Source: Pseudomonadota bacterium (GTDB lineage: Bacteria > Pseudomonadota > Gammaproteobacteria > Steroidobacterales > GCA-2729495). Taken from it: DNA of 7,419 bases. Of this stretch, positions 1-6,564 are shown one piece after another. Below the pieces are notes generated by a model that searched no databases, had not been told where the DNA came from, and saw only the letters and a list, made by a program, of their open reading frames with translations. The DNA is taken from assembly GCA_030836925.1 (NCBI GenBank), contig JAUPLK010000075.1:1-7419 (forward strand). The letters run 5' to 3'. Positions within the stretch are counted from its first letter, which is position 1, and each line of letters begins with the position of its first letter. Both the position numbers and the translations under genes were made by a program.

Positions 1-492
1 GAGCGCCTCTTGTGCGTCTGGCGCGAGGCCCAGCTCGCCCCGTTCCCAGGCCGTTGCCAGCCGCTCGAGCGCCAGGCGATGGCGGCCTGCCGCGGCGCGC
101 TGGTACCAGCCGAGTGCCACCGCCGCATCATGCGGCAGTTCAGGGCCACTCTCCGACTGCCACGCCAGCCAGTACTGCGCTTCGGAAACATCCCGCTCGG
201 CCGCCGAACGGATCAGGGGAATCGCCGCGGCGGGATTCCATTCACCGCCCAGCCCCAGATGGAAGAGCGCCAGCTGGTAGGTGGCATCGGCATCGCCTGC
301 CTCGGCTTCGGCCGTACAGCTGGCACGCACCGCGGCGATCGCGGCCGGGTCCGGCTGCGCCTGCAGCAGCAGTGGCCGCAATTCACTCCGGCACACGCCG
401 GCATGAGCCGGCATCTGGGCACCGAGCCACACCAGCATCCCGACCAGCAGCACAGGCGACCACGCATGACTGCTCATTCCCGGATGGCTCAT
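1..492 (-). CDS. Exported Sel1-repeat (TPR-like) protein, C-terminus cut by window edge
   Basis: The visible 164 residues begin with a Sec-type signal peptide: a hydrophobic stretch at about residues 12-26 and a likely cleavage after the Ala-His-Ala near 29-31. Two cysteines (34 and 59) could form a periplasmic disulfide. From about residue 64 there are two to three Sel1-like helical repeats, recognisable by the spaced Ala/Gly/Leu pattern and by 'GWYQRAAAGRHRLALERLA' at 128-146. Sel1 repeats are protein-interaction scaffolds, so it probably binds a partner in the periplasm; the partner is unknown. The ATG at 492 overlaps the stop of the upstream DUF1838 gene as ATGA, with no strong ribosome site of its own, which suggests translational coupling. 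An in-frame ATG at 477 with a weak GGGA just before it is the alternative and still keeps the signal peptide. The gene continues past base 1, so its full length is unknown. Confidence 0.8.
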   Translation of the reverse strand, partial: MSHPGMSSHAWSPVLLVGMLVWLGAQMPAHAGVCRSELRPLLLQAQPDPAAIAAVRASCTAEAEAGDADATYQLALFHLGLGGEWNPAAAIPLIRSAAERDVSEAQYWLAWQSESGPELPHDAAVALGWYQRAAAGRHRLALERLATAWERGELGLAPDAQEAL

Positions 493-1427
493 TTTTTCGC
501 GTGCTGCTGCCGGTAGAGAAAGAACATGTTGGTAAACCCTTCCCACGGTACCGGCCGCGCAAACCACTGCGGATGGATCTTCTCCATGGCCGTCCGGGTG
601 GTTGCCGGCAGATCGTCGAGGCTGAAGAGCTTCTTGCCGGCCTCATGCCAGACGACAAAACCCGGCCGCTGCTCCATCTTCATCCACGGCAACCAGTCGG
701 AGGTCGCCTGATAAAAGTACTCCGTGGGCACCGAGGCCTGCGCCGGATCCAGCACGTCGCGCAGATTCGACTTCATGGTGGTGATGGAAGACACGTTGAT
801 CGGTGTTTTCGGCGTCTCGTCCGGAAACTGCTTGATATCCAGCCACTGGGGGATGCCCCAGATGTACATCTCCTTGATCATCCACAGATCGTCGCCGGCC
901 CGCCGCCAGCGCTGATGGAAGGGCTCGGTCTTTTCCTCGAACGGTGTGGGCAGACCGATGAGCCTGGGCTGACGCTCGGCGCTGTACTCGAAAGTCACCG
1001 GCCCTTCGCGGTAGTGAAAAGGCTGAACCTTGTCGCCGGTTATCGGGTTGACGACCTCGTCGACTATCTCGTCGCTCTCCACATCGCGATAAACACTGGC
1101 TTCCCAGTCAGTCACGTGCCAGGTGTGTTCGGCCAGGCGCTGCGTACGCCGCAGGATGACGGTTTCGACGTTGATGATCGGCCGGATGGGCTCGCCGGGC
1201 ATGGCGAGATCAAGTCCGCCGGTAAACCAGAAGTACACATCCTGGGATTCCAGGCTGGCGCGCATCTTCATCCACGCTGTCAGGTTGTCTTCGGGCCTGT
1301 CCAGATCGAGTTGCAGCGGTGTTGATGGCAGCAGTGGTGCGGCAGGCAAGGCGCCAGCCACGGCGCTGCCGCCCAGTACGCCGAGCATCGCCCGGCGATC
1401 GATCAGACGTGTCTTTCCGTCAGCCAT
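489..1427 (-). CDS. DUF1838 family protein, probable Tat export signal
   Basis: This 312-residue protein looks like a full-length member of the DUF1838 family, which has no established function as far as I know. The N-terminus carries an Arg-Arg pair at 11-12 (IDRRAMLGVLGG) followed by an Ala/Gly/Leu-rich hydrophobic stretch ending in 'ALPAAP' near 26-31. This resembles a twin-arginine signal, although Asp precedes the arginines and the usual Phe-Leu-Lys is degenerate. The mature part is rich in Trp, Tyr and Pro, with the motif VVNPITGDKV at 125-134 and Trp-rich runs near 182-195 and 245-249. I see no metal or cofactor motif I can name. The start is supported by AGGGGA (1433-1438 on the plus strand as its complement), five bases before the ATG. 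The gene stands first in a minus-strand operon with the overlapping Sel1-repeat gene and is divergent from the flavin oxidase. The family call rests on recall of the sequence pattern, not on a search. Confidence 0.82.
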   Translation of the reverse strand: MADGKTRLIDRRAMLGVLGGSAVAGALPAAPLLPSTPLQLDLDRPEDNLTAWMKMRASLESQDVYFWFTGGLDLAMPGEPIRPIINVETVILRRTQRLAEHTWHVTDWEASVYRDVESDEIVDEVVNPITGDKVQPFHYREGPVTFEYSAERQPRLIGLPTPFEEKTEPFHQRWRRAGDDLWMIKEMYIWGIPQWLDIKQFPDETPKTPINVSSITTMKSNLRDVLDPAQASVPTEYFYQATSDWLPWMKMEQRPGFVVWHEAGKKLFSLDDLPATTRTAMEKIHPQWFARPVPWEGFTNMFFLYRQQHAKK

Positions 1428-1432
1428 TTTGG

Positions 1433-1438
1433 TCCCCT
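1433..1438 (-). promoter_or_regulatory. Ribosome binding site of the DUF1838 gene
   Basis: Read on the minus strand this is AGGGGA, five bases before the ATG at 1427. It fixes the start of the DUF1838 protein just ahead of its export signal. Confidence 0.65.
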
Positions 1439-1463
1439 GTCAGCCACAAGCAGATGTCGCGTG

Positions 1464-1469
1464 ATTCTA
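1464..1469 (-). promoter_or_regulatory. Possible -10 element for the DUF1838 operon
   Basis: On the minus strand this reads TAGAAT, five of six bases of the sigma-70 -10 consensus, about 36 bases before the ATG at 1427. That distance leaves room for a short leader. No good TTGACA-like -35 is found 16-19 bases further upstream, so the promoter would need an activator, use another sigma factor, or be a chance match. Confidence 0.3.
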
Positions 1470-1564
1470 ATGGAGGCCACCGACCAGCGGCCACCTGCGT
1501 TTGCCGGCCATTTCGCGCCTTGCAGCCCCACGGTGTAGCATCACCCCATCCAGCAGCCGTGACC

Positions 1565-1569
1565 AGGAA
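1565..1569 (+). promoter_or_regulatory. Ribosome binding site of the flavin oxidase gene
   Basis: AGGAA ends eight bases before the ATG at 1578. It supports that start, which places the twin-arginine motif at residues 8-14 as expected for a Tat signal. Confidence 0.65.
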
Positions 1570-1577
1570 AGCCAGAC

Positions 1578-3023
1578 ATGCAGAACATTTCAGGGATCAG
1601 CCGCCGCAGCATCCTCAAGGGCATCAGTGCAATACCCGTGGCTGCGGCGCTTGGACCGGTGCGGGCGCAGAACCGCTCGAAAGTCATTGTGATCGGTGCC
1701 GGGCTCTCGGGCCTCAATGCCGCCCTGCTGCTCGAGGAACAGGGCATCGACGTACAGGTCATCGAAGGCCGCAACCGCATCGGCGGCCGGATACTGTCCC
1801 ACCGCAACGTCAACGGCAATCCGGAATCCGGCGGCACCTCCTTCGGCCCCGGCTATGCGCGGCTGATGGACGCCTGCAAGCGCTTCAAGGTCGGGCTCAT
1901 CGACGTCACCCCGATCGTGCCCTTCTTCAACGACCGCGAACTGGTACTGGACGGCACGGCGATTCCCAAAGCCGACTGGCCGACACATGCAAAAAACCCG
2001 TTCCCGGAGGGCATGAAGCAACTGCCGCCCTGGGCCTACCTGATGCCGATCATCGGCAAGAACAATCCGCTCAAGACCGGCGATGCCTGGCTCGATCCGG
2101 CCAATGCCAGATACGACATCTCGCTGCATGACTGGCTGGTCAGCCTCGGTGTGTCCAGCGAGATCATCGAGCTGTGCTGGAACAACAATCCCAATCACGG
2201 CACCACGGCACACGATGTATCCGCGATGATGGTGCTGTTCGGCCACACCTTCGCCATGATCCAGGCGCAACTCGGCGGCAAGACCTTCGGGTACACGGCC
2301 ACGGGCGGCAACCAGTCGATCCCCGAAGCGATGGCCGGCGGCCTGAAAACACCGGTGCTGTTCGACCGCAACGTGATCGGCATGCGCACCACGACTTCAG
2401 GTGCCGAAGTGCACTGCGCAGACGGCACGGTATACAAAGCCGATCACGTGATCTGCTCCATGCCGATGTCGGTGCTCCGGCGTGTGCATATCGACCCGCT
2501 GGTTGGCGGCAGGCAGGCCCTTGCCATCAACACCCTCGCCTCCCAGCCCGTCAATATCCTCCACCTCAACATCAAGCGCCCCTTCTGGGAAGAAGATGGC
2601 CGCAACCCGAACATCTTCAGCAATGGCCTTGCCGGCATGGTGGTTGCCGAACGCAAGGGCAAGACGCCCCAGGAAGTGACCAGCCTCACCATCTGGATCC
2701 GCGGGCGCAACGCCACCTGGATGGACACCATGGACGAAAAGGCTGCGGTCGCCGCAATCATGGACGACTTCTACAAGGTACGTCCGGCTGCCCAGGGCAA
2801 GGTCGAAGTGGGCGCCTATCACTCCTGGTACCGGCAGCCCTTCTCCGCCGGCGACTGGGCCCTGTGGGCCCCTGGCCAGGTCAGCGCCTTTGCCAGTGCG
2901 GTCGGTACTGCCCATGGCCGCATTCATTTCTGCGGCGAACACACCGCCGTGTCAAATCGCGGCATGGAAGGCGCGATGGAATCCGGTGAACGCGCCGCTT
3001 TCGAGGTGCTGGGACTGAGCTGA
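1578..3023 (+). CDS. Tat-exported flavin amine oxidase-family FAD oxidoreductase
   Basis: The 481-residue protein has the normal length for the flavin monoamine oxidase/amino-acid oxidase superfamily. A clear twin-arginine signal (SRRSILKG, 8-15) ends near the Ala at 30, so the folded, FAD-loaded enzyme should be exported to the periplasm. The FAD-binding Rossmann motif follows at once: VIGAGLSG (38-45), Glu63 for the ribose, and RIGGR (67-71). TGGNQSIPEA (242-251) and the C-terminal FAD motif FCGEHT (451-456) with GMEGAMESGERAA (462-474) complete the fold. No cysteine sits where MAO-A/B attach FAD covalently, so FAD is probably non-covalent. By eye, the position of the active-site lysine of MAO-B (Lys296) is Ile327 here, so ordinary amine oxidation is uncertain and the substrate is unknown. 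It probably heads a two-gene unit with the DUF1015 gene 46 bp downstream. The neighbour upstream is a divergent, also Tat-like, DUF1838 gene. Confidence 0.9.
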   Translation: MQNISGISRRSILKGISAIPVAAALGPVRAQNRSKVIVIGAGLSGLNAALLLEEQGIDVQVIEGRNRIGGRILSHRNVNGNPESGGTSFGPGYARLMDACKRFKVGLIDVTPIVPFFNDRELVLDGTAIPKADWPTHAKNPFPEGMKQLPPWAYLMPIIGKNNPLKTGDAWLDPANARYDISLHDWLVSLGVSSEIIELCWNNNPNHGTTAHDVSAMMVLFGHTFAMIQAQLGGKTFGYTATGGNQSIPEAMAGGLKTPVLFDRNVIGMRTTTSGAEVHCADGTVYKADHVICSMPMSVLRRVHIDPLVGGRQALAINTLASQPVNILHLNIKRPFWEEDGRNPNIFSNGLAGMVVAERKGKTPQEVTSLTIWIRGRNATWMDTMDEKAAVAAIMDDFYKVRPAAQGKVEVGAYHSWYRQPFSAGDWALWAPGQVSAFASAVGTAHGRIHFCGEHTAVSNRGMEGAMESGERAAFEVLGLS

Positions 3024-3056
3024 TCAGCGCTGCCCCGGCCCGCCTCCCACGTCATT

Positions 3057-3060
3057 CAGG
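3057..3060 (+). promoter_or_regulatory. Ribosome binding site deciding the DUF1015 start
   Basis: AGGA lies nine bases before the ATG at 3070 but only three before an in-frame TTG at 3064. This favours the ATG and a protein two residues shorter than the longest frame. Confidence 0.6.
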
Positions 3061-3069
3061 ACTTTGCAC

Positions 3070-4311
3070 ATGTCTACACTCATCCGCCCGTTCCGGGCGC
3101 TGCGGCCAGTGCCGGAACAGGCTGCTGCCGTCGCCGCGCCGCCCTACGATGTACTCAACAGCGCCGAGGCGCGCACGCGCGCGGCCGGCCGGCCGTTCAG
3201 TTTCCTGCATATTTCGAAGCCCGAGATCGATTTGCCGGAAGACACCGATCCGTATGCCGCCGAGGTCTATGCCAAAGGTGCTGCAAACCTGCATGCACTC
3301 ATCGAGGCCGGTGTACTGATCCGCGACCGCAAGCCCTGTTACTACATCTACCGGCTGCAGATGGGCGAGCACGTGCAGACCGGTATCGCCTGCGTGGGGA
3401 GCGTGGCCGAGTACGACCGCAACCGGATCCGCAAGCACGAGTTCACCCGCCCCGACAAGGAAGACGACCGCGTCCGCCAGATCAGTGCGCTGAATGCGCA
3501 GACCGGGCCGGTACTGCTCGCCTATCGTGCCAACACCGCACTCGGCGCCATCATCAGCACCGCCACACAGGGCGCACCGTTTTGCGATGTGGTGGCAGAT
3601 GATGGCGTGCGACACACGCTGTGGATCCTGGATGAAGAACTGCCGATCCGGCGCATCACGCAGATCGTGAATGCAATGGAAGCGCTGTATATCGCCGACG
3701 GCCATCACCGCTCGGCCTCGGCCTCACGCGTGGCCGCACAGCGCGCGGCCGCCAACCCCCGCCATGACGGCGATGAGGACTACAACCATTTCCTGTGCGT
3801 GGCCTTTCCGCACGACGAGATGCGCATCCTCGACTACAACCGGCTGGTCAAGGATCTGCACGGCCAGGCTGCGAAGGATTTTCTCGCCCGCATCAGCAGG
3901 CAGTTCACGGTGACAGCCGTCGCGGGCCAGGCGCGGCCTGGCCGTGTCGGGCAATTCGGCCTGTACCTGGACAAGCGCTGGTACCAGCTCGACATCAAAC
4001 CGGAACTGATTCCCGCCGACCCGGTGGCCAGCCTCGACGTCAGCCTGCTGCAGGAACATCTGCTGGCACCGGTGCTCGGCATCGGCGACCCGCGGCGCGA
4101 CAAACGCATCGACTTCGTCGGCGGCATCCGCGGGCTGTCAGAACTCGAGCGTCGGGTCGACAGCGGCGAGATGGCCGTGGCTTTTGCCCTGTTCCCCACC
4201 AGCCTCGAAGCGCTGATGGCGGTAGCCGATGCCAATCAGGTCATGCCGCCAAAATCGACCTGGTTCGAACCCAAGCTGGCCGACGGACTGCTGTCGCACC
4301 TGCTCGACTGA
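3070..4311 (+). CDS. DUF1015 family protein
   Basis: The 413-residue product has the usual length and landmarks of DUF1015. These are the N-terminal RPFRALRPVP (7-16), APPYDVL (23-29), the charged KHEFTRPDKEDDR (122-134), the most conserved block ADGHHRSASA (209-218), and the C-terminal MPPKSTWFEPK (392-402). There is no signal peptide or membrane segment, so it is cytoplasmic. The family is poorly characterised. From memory, its genes often lie beside serine-biosynthesis genes (serA, serC) in other phyla and a link to serine phosphorylation has been suggested; I am not certain of this and no such gene is in the window. His211-His212-Arg213 could be a phosphate or substrate site, which is inference. 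It follows the exported flavin oxidase by 46 bp without a visible terminator, so cotranscription is likely. It meets the phospholipase gene tail to tail with 10 bp between. Confidence 0.9.
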   Translation: MSTLIRPFRALRPVPEQAAAVAAPPYDVLNSAEARTRAAGRPFSFLHISKPEIDLPEDTDPYAAEVYAKGAANLHALIEAGVLIRDRKPCYYIYRLQMGEHVQTGIACVGSVAEYDRNRIRKHEFTRPDKEDDRVRQISALNAQTGPVLLAYRANTALGAIISTATQGAPFCDVVADDGVRHTLWILDEELPIRRITQIVNAMEALYIADGHHRSASASRVAAQRAAANPRHDGDEDYNHFLCVAFPHDEMRILDYNRLVKDLHGQAAKDFLARISRQFTVTAVAGQARPGRVGQFGLYLDKRWYQLDIKPELIPADPVASLDVSLLQEHLLAPVLGIGDPRRDKRIDFVGGIRGLSELERRVDSGEMAVAFALFPTSLEALMAVADANQVMPPKSTWFEPKLADGLLSHLLD

Positions 4312-4321
4312 GCCACTCGCA

Positions 4322-5920
4322 CTACAGGTACTTTTCCAGCGGGAACAGGCGAAAGAAGCCCGACTTGAAACGCGTCCAGAACCCGGTCATCGGCTCCCTG
4401 GTCACAACCACCGGCCCATCAGCGGTCTCGGTGTGCCATTCAATACCGCCGGATGAGCGAGGCAGGACCTGCCAGCTGCTGTCCGGCGCCATCAACTCCT
4501 CGATGGATTGGGCAATCCGTTCGGCCAGCACCGGACTGTCGATGATCAGTGCGGTTTCGGAATTCAGGTAGGTGGAGCGCAGATTGATGTTGAATGAGCC
4601 CACATAAACCGTGCGCCGGTCGACGACCAGCGACTTCGAATGCAGGGCGAATTCACGCTCGTCCGCGCAGCCCCCGGCAGTCACGACCAGCCGCTGGCAG
4701 GCTCTCGCATCCGGGCGCAACTCGAACACCTCCATGCCACTGTCGAGCATCTCCCGTCGATGCCGCGCATAGCCGGAGTGATTGGTAACCAGATCATTCG
4801 AGGCCAGGGAATTGGTCAGCGCACGGATGCGGACGCCACGCGCCGTGAGCATGCCCGCCTCGGCAAAGGTCTGCTCATCGAGAATCAGATAGGCGGACTC
4901 GATCAGGATCTCGCGCTGCGCTGATGTGGCCAGCGCGCGCAAGGCCATGGCGACAGCCTGTGGCTGCGACGAATCGGCCATGCCGTCCTGATCCGGCGGC
5001 AGATCGAAAACCAGTCGCACGGGGACCCAGAGCAGGCGGTCGGGCAACCCGGTGGCGTAGGTACCCGGATCTGCCCGGACTGCAGGCAGTTCATGACCAA
5101 GCGCACGCAGCTCATCCGCAGCGCCATCCAGTCGACCGAGCGCTGCCTTGAGTTGTTCCGGACTGAGTGGCGCGTCGATTGCCAGCGTGCTTGCCAGTTG
5201 TGTCCACCGGCTCGTCCAGAAGGCCTCGAAGCCGGCAGCCACCTCGGCAACCACCGGTCCTGCAGCCAGGATATCGCGGTCGCGGAAATTGCTGACCGGG
5301 TCGAGGTCAAAATATTCGTTGCCGATATTCCGGCCACCGACGATGGTGACGGCGCGGTCGACGGTAAACGACTTGTTGTGCATGCGCCGGTTGAGCCGGC
5401 TGAACTCGCGGACAAAGCCGAACAGGCGCGCGACGCCGGAACGCGCTGCAGTCGGATTGTAGACACGGATCTCGACGCGCGGATGTGCGGCCAGGGCCAC
5501 GAGTGCGGCATCGCGACCCGCGATATTGATGTCATCGAGCAGGATCCGTACCCGCACCCCGCGTTCGGCAGCCGCCAGCAGGCGCGCGGCCAGATAGCGT
5601 CCGGAGGCATCCGAATTCCAGATGTAGTATTGGGCGTCGATCGTGTGGGCTGCGGCTTCGATCAAGGCATCGCGCTCGTCCAGGGCCGAGCTGCCCGTAT
5701 CCACCAGCAGCACACCAGAGGTGCCGGGATGCCCGGCAGAAGCTGCCTTGACTGCCCGGCCGAGCGGACTCTCGTCAGCCAGGGCGGATGCCGACAGGCC
5801 GATCTGCAACACGAGCACGATCAGCGGGAGGCAGAAAACATTCCTGCCTGGCCATCGGACGGCAAATCCGCCTGTCCATATGCCGCGAAGATGGTTTAAA
5901 GTCATGCTATCAATCGACAT
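4322..5920 (-). CDS. Phospholipase D-family protein, cardiolipin synthase C-like, with signal peptide
   Basis: This 532-residue protein carries two HKD catalytic motifs. The first is His181-x-Lys183-x4-Asp188, followed by GGRNIGNEYFD (195-205). The second is His427-x-Lys429-x4-Asp434, followed by GSFNINLRSTYLNSE (441-455). Both are complete, so the enzyme should be active on phosphodiester bonds. The spacing, the YYIWNSDASG block (98-107) and the LVFDLPPD segment (303-310) resemble E. coli ClsC (YmdC), which makes cardiolipin from phosphatidylglycerol and phosphatidylethanolamine; phospholipase or nuclease activity is also possible. A hydrophobic stretch (29-42) followed by SASALA/DE looks like a Sec signal, cleavable or kept as an anchor, so the enzyme would act at or outside the inner membrane. 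The ATG at 5920 is preferred because GGTGA lies ten bases upstream; ATG 5905 is the alternative. The frame stays open to 6466, but that part antisenses or overlaps other genes. It may belong to the minus-strand TPM operon. Confidence 0.85.
   Translation of the reverse strand: MSIDSMTLNHLRGIWTGGFAVRWPGRNVFCLPLIVLVLQIGLSASALADESPLGRAVKAASAGHPGTSGVLLVDTGSSALDERDALIEAAAHTIDAQYYIWNSDASGRYLAARLLAAAERGVRVRILLDDINIAGRDAALVALAAHPRVEIRVYNPTAARSGVARLFGFVREFSRLNRRMHNKSFTVDRAVTIVGGRNIGNEYFDLDPVSNFRDRDILAAGPVVAEVAAGFEAFWTSRWTQLASTLAIDAPLSPEQLKAALGRLDGAADELRALGHELPAVRADPGTYATGLPDRLLWVPVRLVFDLPPDQDGMADSSQPQAVAMALRALATSAQREILIESAYLILDEQTFAEAGMLTARGVRIRALTNSLASNDLVTNHSGYARHRREMLDSGMEVFELRPDARACQRLVVTAGGCADEREFALHSKSLVVDRRTVYVGSFNINLRSTYLNSETALIIDSPVLAERIAQSIEELMAPDSSWQVLPRSSGGIEWHTETADGPVVVTREPMTGFWTRFKSGFFRLFPLEKYL
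5905..5914 (+). promoter_or_regulatory. Possible extended -10 for the microprotein gene
   Basis: TGCTATCAAT contains TGn before TATCAA, a fair extended -10, inside an AT-rich patch (about 5894-5914) in otherwise GC-rich sequence. Transcription would start near 5920 and give a very short leader holding the GGGAG ribosome site. No -35 is seen. The element would lie in the first codons of the divergent phospholipase gene. Confidence 0.25.
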
Positions 5921-5921
5921 C

Positions 5922-5926
5922 GGGAG
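5922..5926 (+). promoter_or_regulatory. Ribosome binding site of the microprotein gene
   Basis: GGGAG lies nine bases before the ATG at 5936. It is too close (touching) to the in-frame ATG at 5927 for that one to be used, so it selects the 37-residue product. It sits in the 15-bp gap next to the opposite-strand GGTGA (5931-5935) of the phospholipase gene. Confidence 0.55.
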
Positions 5927-5935
5927 ATGTTCACC

Positions 5936-6049
5936 ATGTCCAAATCCGGCAACATAGGCCGCTATATCGAAATCGGCATCATCGCGATACTGGCGGTGGC
6001 GGCTCTGGCCGGCATCATCCGCTTCATCATTCTCGCCGAGATCTTCTGA
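5936..6049 (+). CDS. 37-residue single-span membrane microprotein, hypothetical
   Basis: The short frame encodes 37 residues with a hydrophilic, positively charged head (Lys3, Arg9), one acidic residue (Glu12), and an Ile/Ala/Leu-rich hydrophobic stretch from about 13 to 34 interrupted by Arg29. It ends in Ala-Glu-Ile-Phe. It would be a single-pass inner-membrane peptide with the head probably in the cytoplasm. Evidence that it is real: a GGGAG ribosome site at proper distance, strong G/C preference at third positions like its neighbours, and a coherent membrane profile. I do not recognise a family. It lies on the plus strand in the 136-bp space between two minus-strand genes, 15 bp from the phospholipase start and 7 bp from the end of the small TPM gene. 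It could modulate the adjacent enzyme, act as a type I toxin-like peptide, or be a regulator of an envelope protein; none of these is shown. Confidence 0.6.
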   Translation: MSKSGNIGRYIEIGIIAILAVAALAGIIRFIILAEIF

Positions 6050-6056
6050 GCCGTCA

Positions 6057-6551
6057 TTACAACACGAACGGCGCGTTGGGCAATTCGTTGCGGTCACCGG
6101 ACCGGGCCGGGAAGTTCGCCACTGCCAGAGCGCTGAGTCGCCCGATGGCCCGCACTGTCCCAGGGCCATAGTCAGCGTTGCGGAATGCCGTCGACATCTC
6201 GTTGCAGATAGCCGCCCATACCGGTTCGGCAAGCCGATCGCTGAAGCCGCGGTCGGCGATGATCTCGATGTCGCGTTCGGCCAGCAACACATAGACGAGT
6301 ATCCCGTTGCGAGCGGCCGTATCGGCCATACCCAGCCGGGACCAGATTTCCTGCGCCCGCTCCCGGCAACTGACGCCCCGCCACAGATGGCCAACCGGCA
6401 GCGCGGTTTCAACTGCAAAGCGGATCTCTGCCTGATGCTGCTGCTCGGATGCAGTGATCGCCGCATCGATGCCAGCCAGCACCCCGGGCGGGAAGCAGCG
6501 CCGCAGCGTGAAATGCGTGGTGCCGAGATGCCTGAGCCAGCGTCTGATCAT
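6057..6551 (-). CDS. TPM-domain protein, short cytoplasmic form without signal peptide
   Basis: The 164-residue product is a second, short TPM-domain (YgcG/DUF2207-neighbour type) protein. The signature is the central NGILVYVLLAERDIEIIADRG (82-102), which matches the same segment of the larger TPM protein upstream (DDGVLLIVARDDRAVRIEVG). An amphipathic N-terminus (MIRRWLRHLG) precedes it and there is no signal peptide or transmembrane segment, so it may lie in the cytoplasm or on the membrane surface. TPM domains have been linked to phosphatase or photosystem-repair functions in plants, while the bacterial role is unclear. The ATG at 6551 has GGGA eight bases upstream and lies 13 bp after the stop of the upstream TPM gene, so the two form an operon. 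A longer in-frame extension to 6659 only antisenses the Gly-rich coding end of that gene and is rejected. Confidence 0.82.
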   Translation of the reverse strand: MIRRWLRHLGTTHFTLRRCFPPGVLAGIDAAITASEQQHQAEIRFAVETALPVGHLWRGVSCRERAQEIWSRLGMADTAARNGILVYVLLAERDIEIIADRGFSDRLAEPVWAAICNEMSTAFRNADYGPGTVRAIGRLSALAVANFPARSGDRNELPNAPFVL

Positions 6552-6564
6552 CAGCGATATCCCG

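Larger units (their letters stand above)
1428..1577. promoter_or_regulatory. Divergent intergenic control region
   Basis: These 150 bp separate the starts of two outward-pointing genes, so promoters for both must lie here or in the coding ends. Both genes have good ribosome sites at its edges. I found one fair -10 element for the leftward gene (see separate entry). Rightward, TAGCAT at 1536-1541 is a possible -10, but no well-spaced -35 partner is visible. I see no strong inverted repeat that would mark an operator. No open frame of coding character lies in it. Confidence 0.55.

Noticed and set aside
12..1325. Long open plus-strand frame of 437 codons
   Set aside because: Its translation is Arg/Pro/His-rich without any fold signature and it lies antisense to the DUF1838 and Sel1 genes, which have signal peptides, ribosome sites and family motifs.
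1319..2989. Open plus-strand frames at 1319-2131 and 2174-2989
   Set aside because: They are frame-shifted shadows of the flavin oxidase gene, with low-complexity Arg/Gln/His composition typical of GC-rich shadows.
3019..3028. Perfect palindrome GCTGATCAGC across the flavin oxidase stop codon
   Set aside because: Ten bases with no loop, no following T-run and no second copy near a promoter; most likely chance, not a terminator or operator.
4312..4321. Possible terminator between the convergent DUF1015 and phospholipase genes
   Set aside because: Only 10 bp separate the stops and no stem-loop with a T-run is visible on either strand.
3795..5899. Open plus-strand frames at 3795-4571 and 5093-5899
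   Set aside because: The first is an out-of-frame shadow of the DUF1015 gene running past its end; the second is antisense to the phospholipase catalytic region. Neither has a recognisable domain.
5921..6466. Upstream extension of the phospholipase frame, open for 182 further codons
   Set aside because: It overlaps the small TPM gene on the same strand and the microprotein in antisense, is rich in Arg/Ser/Cys-type shadow composition, and places the signal peptide deep inside the protein. GGTGA before ATG 5920 gives a better start.
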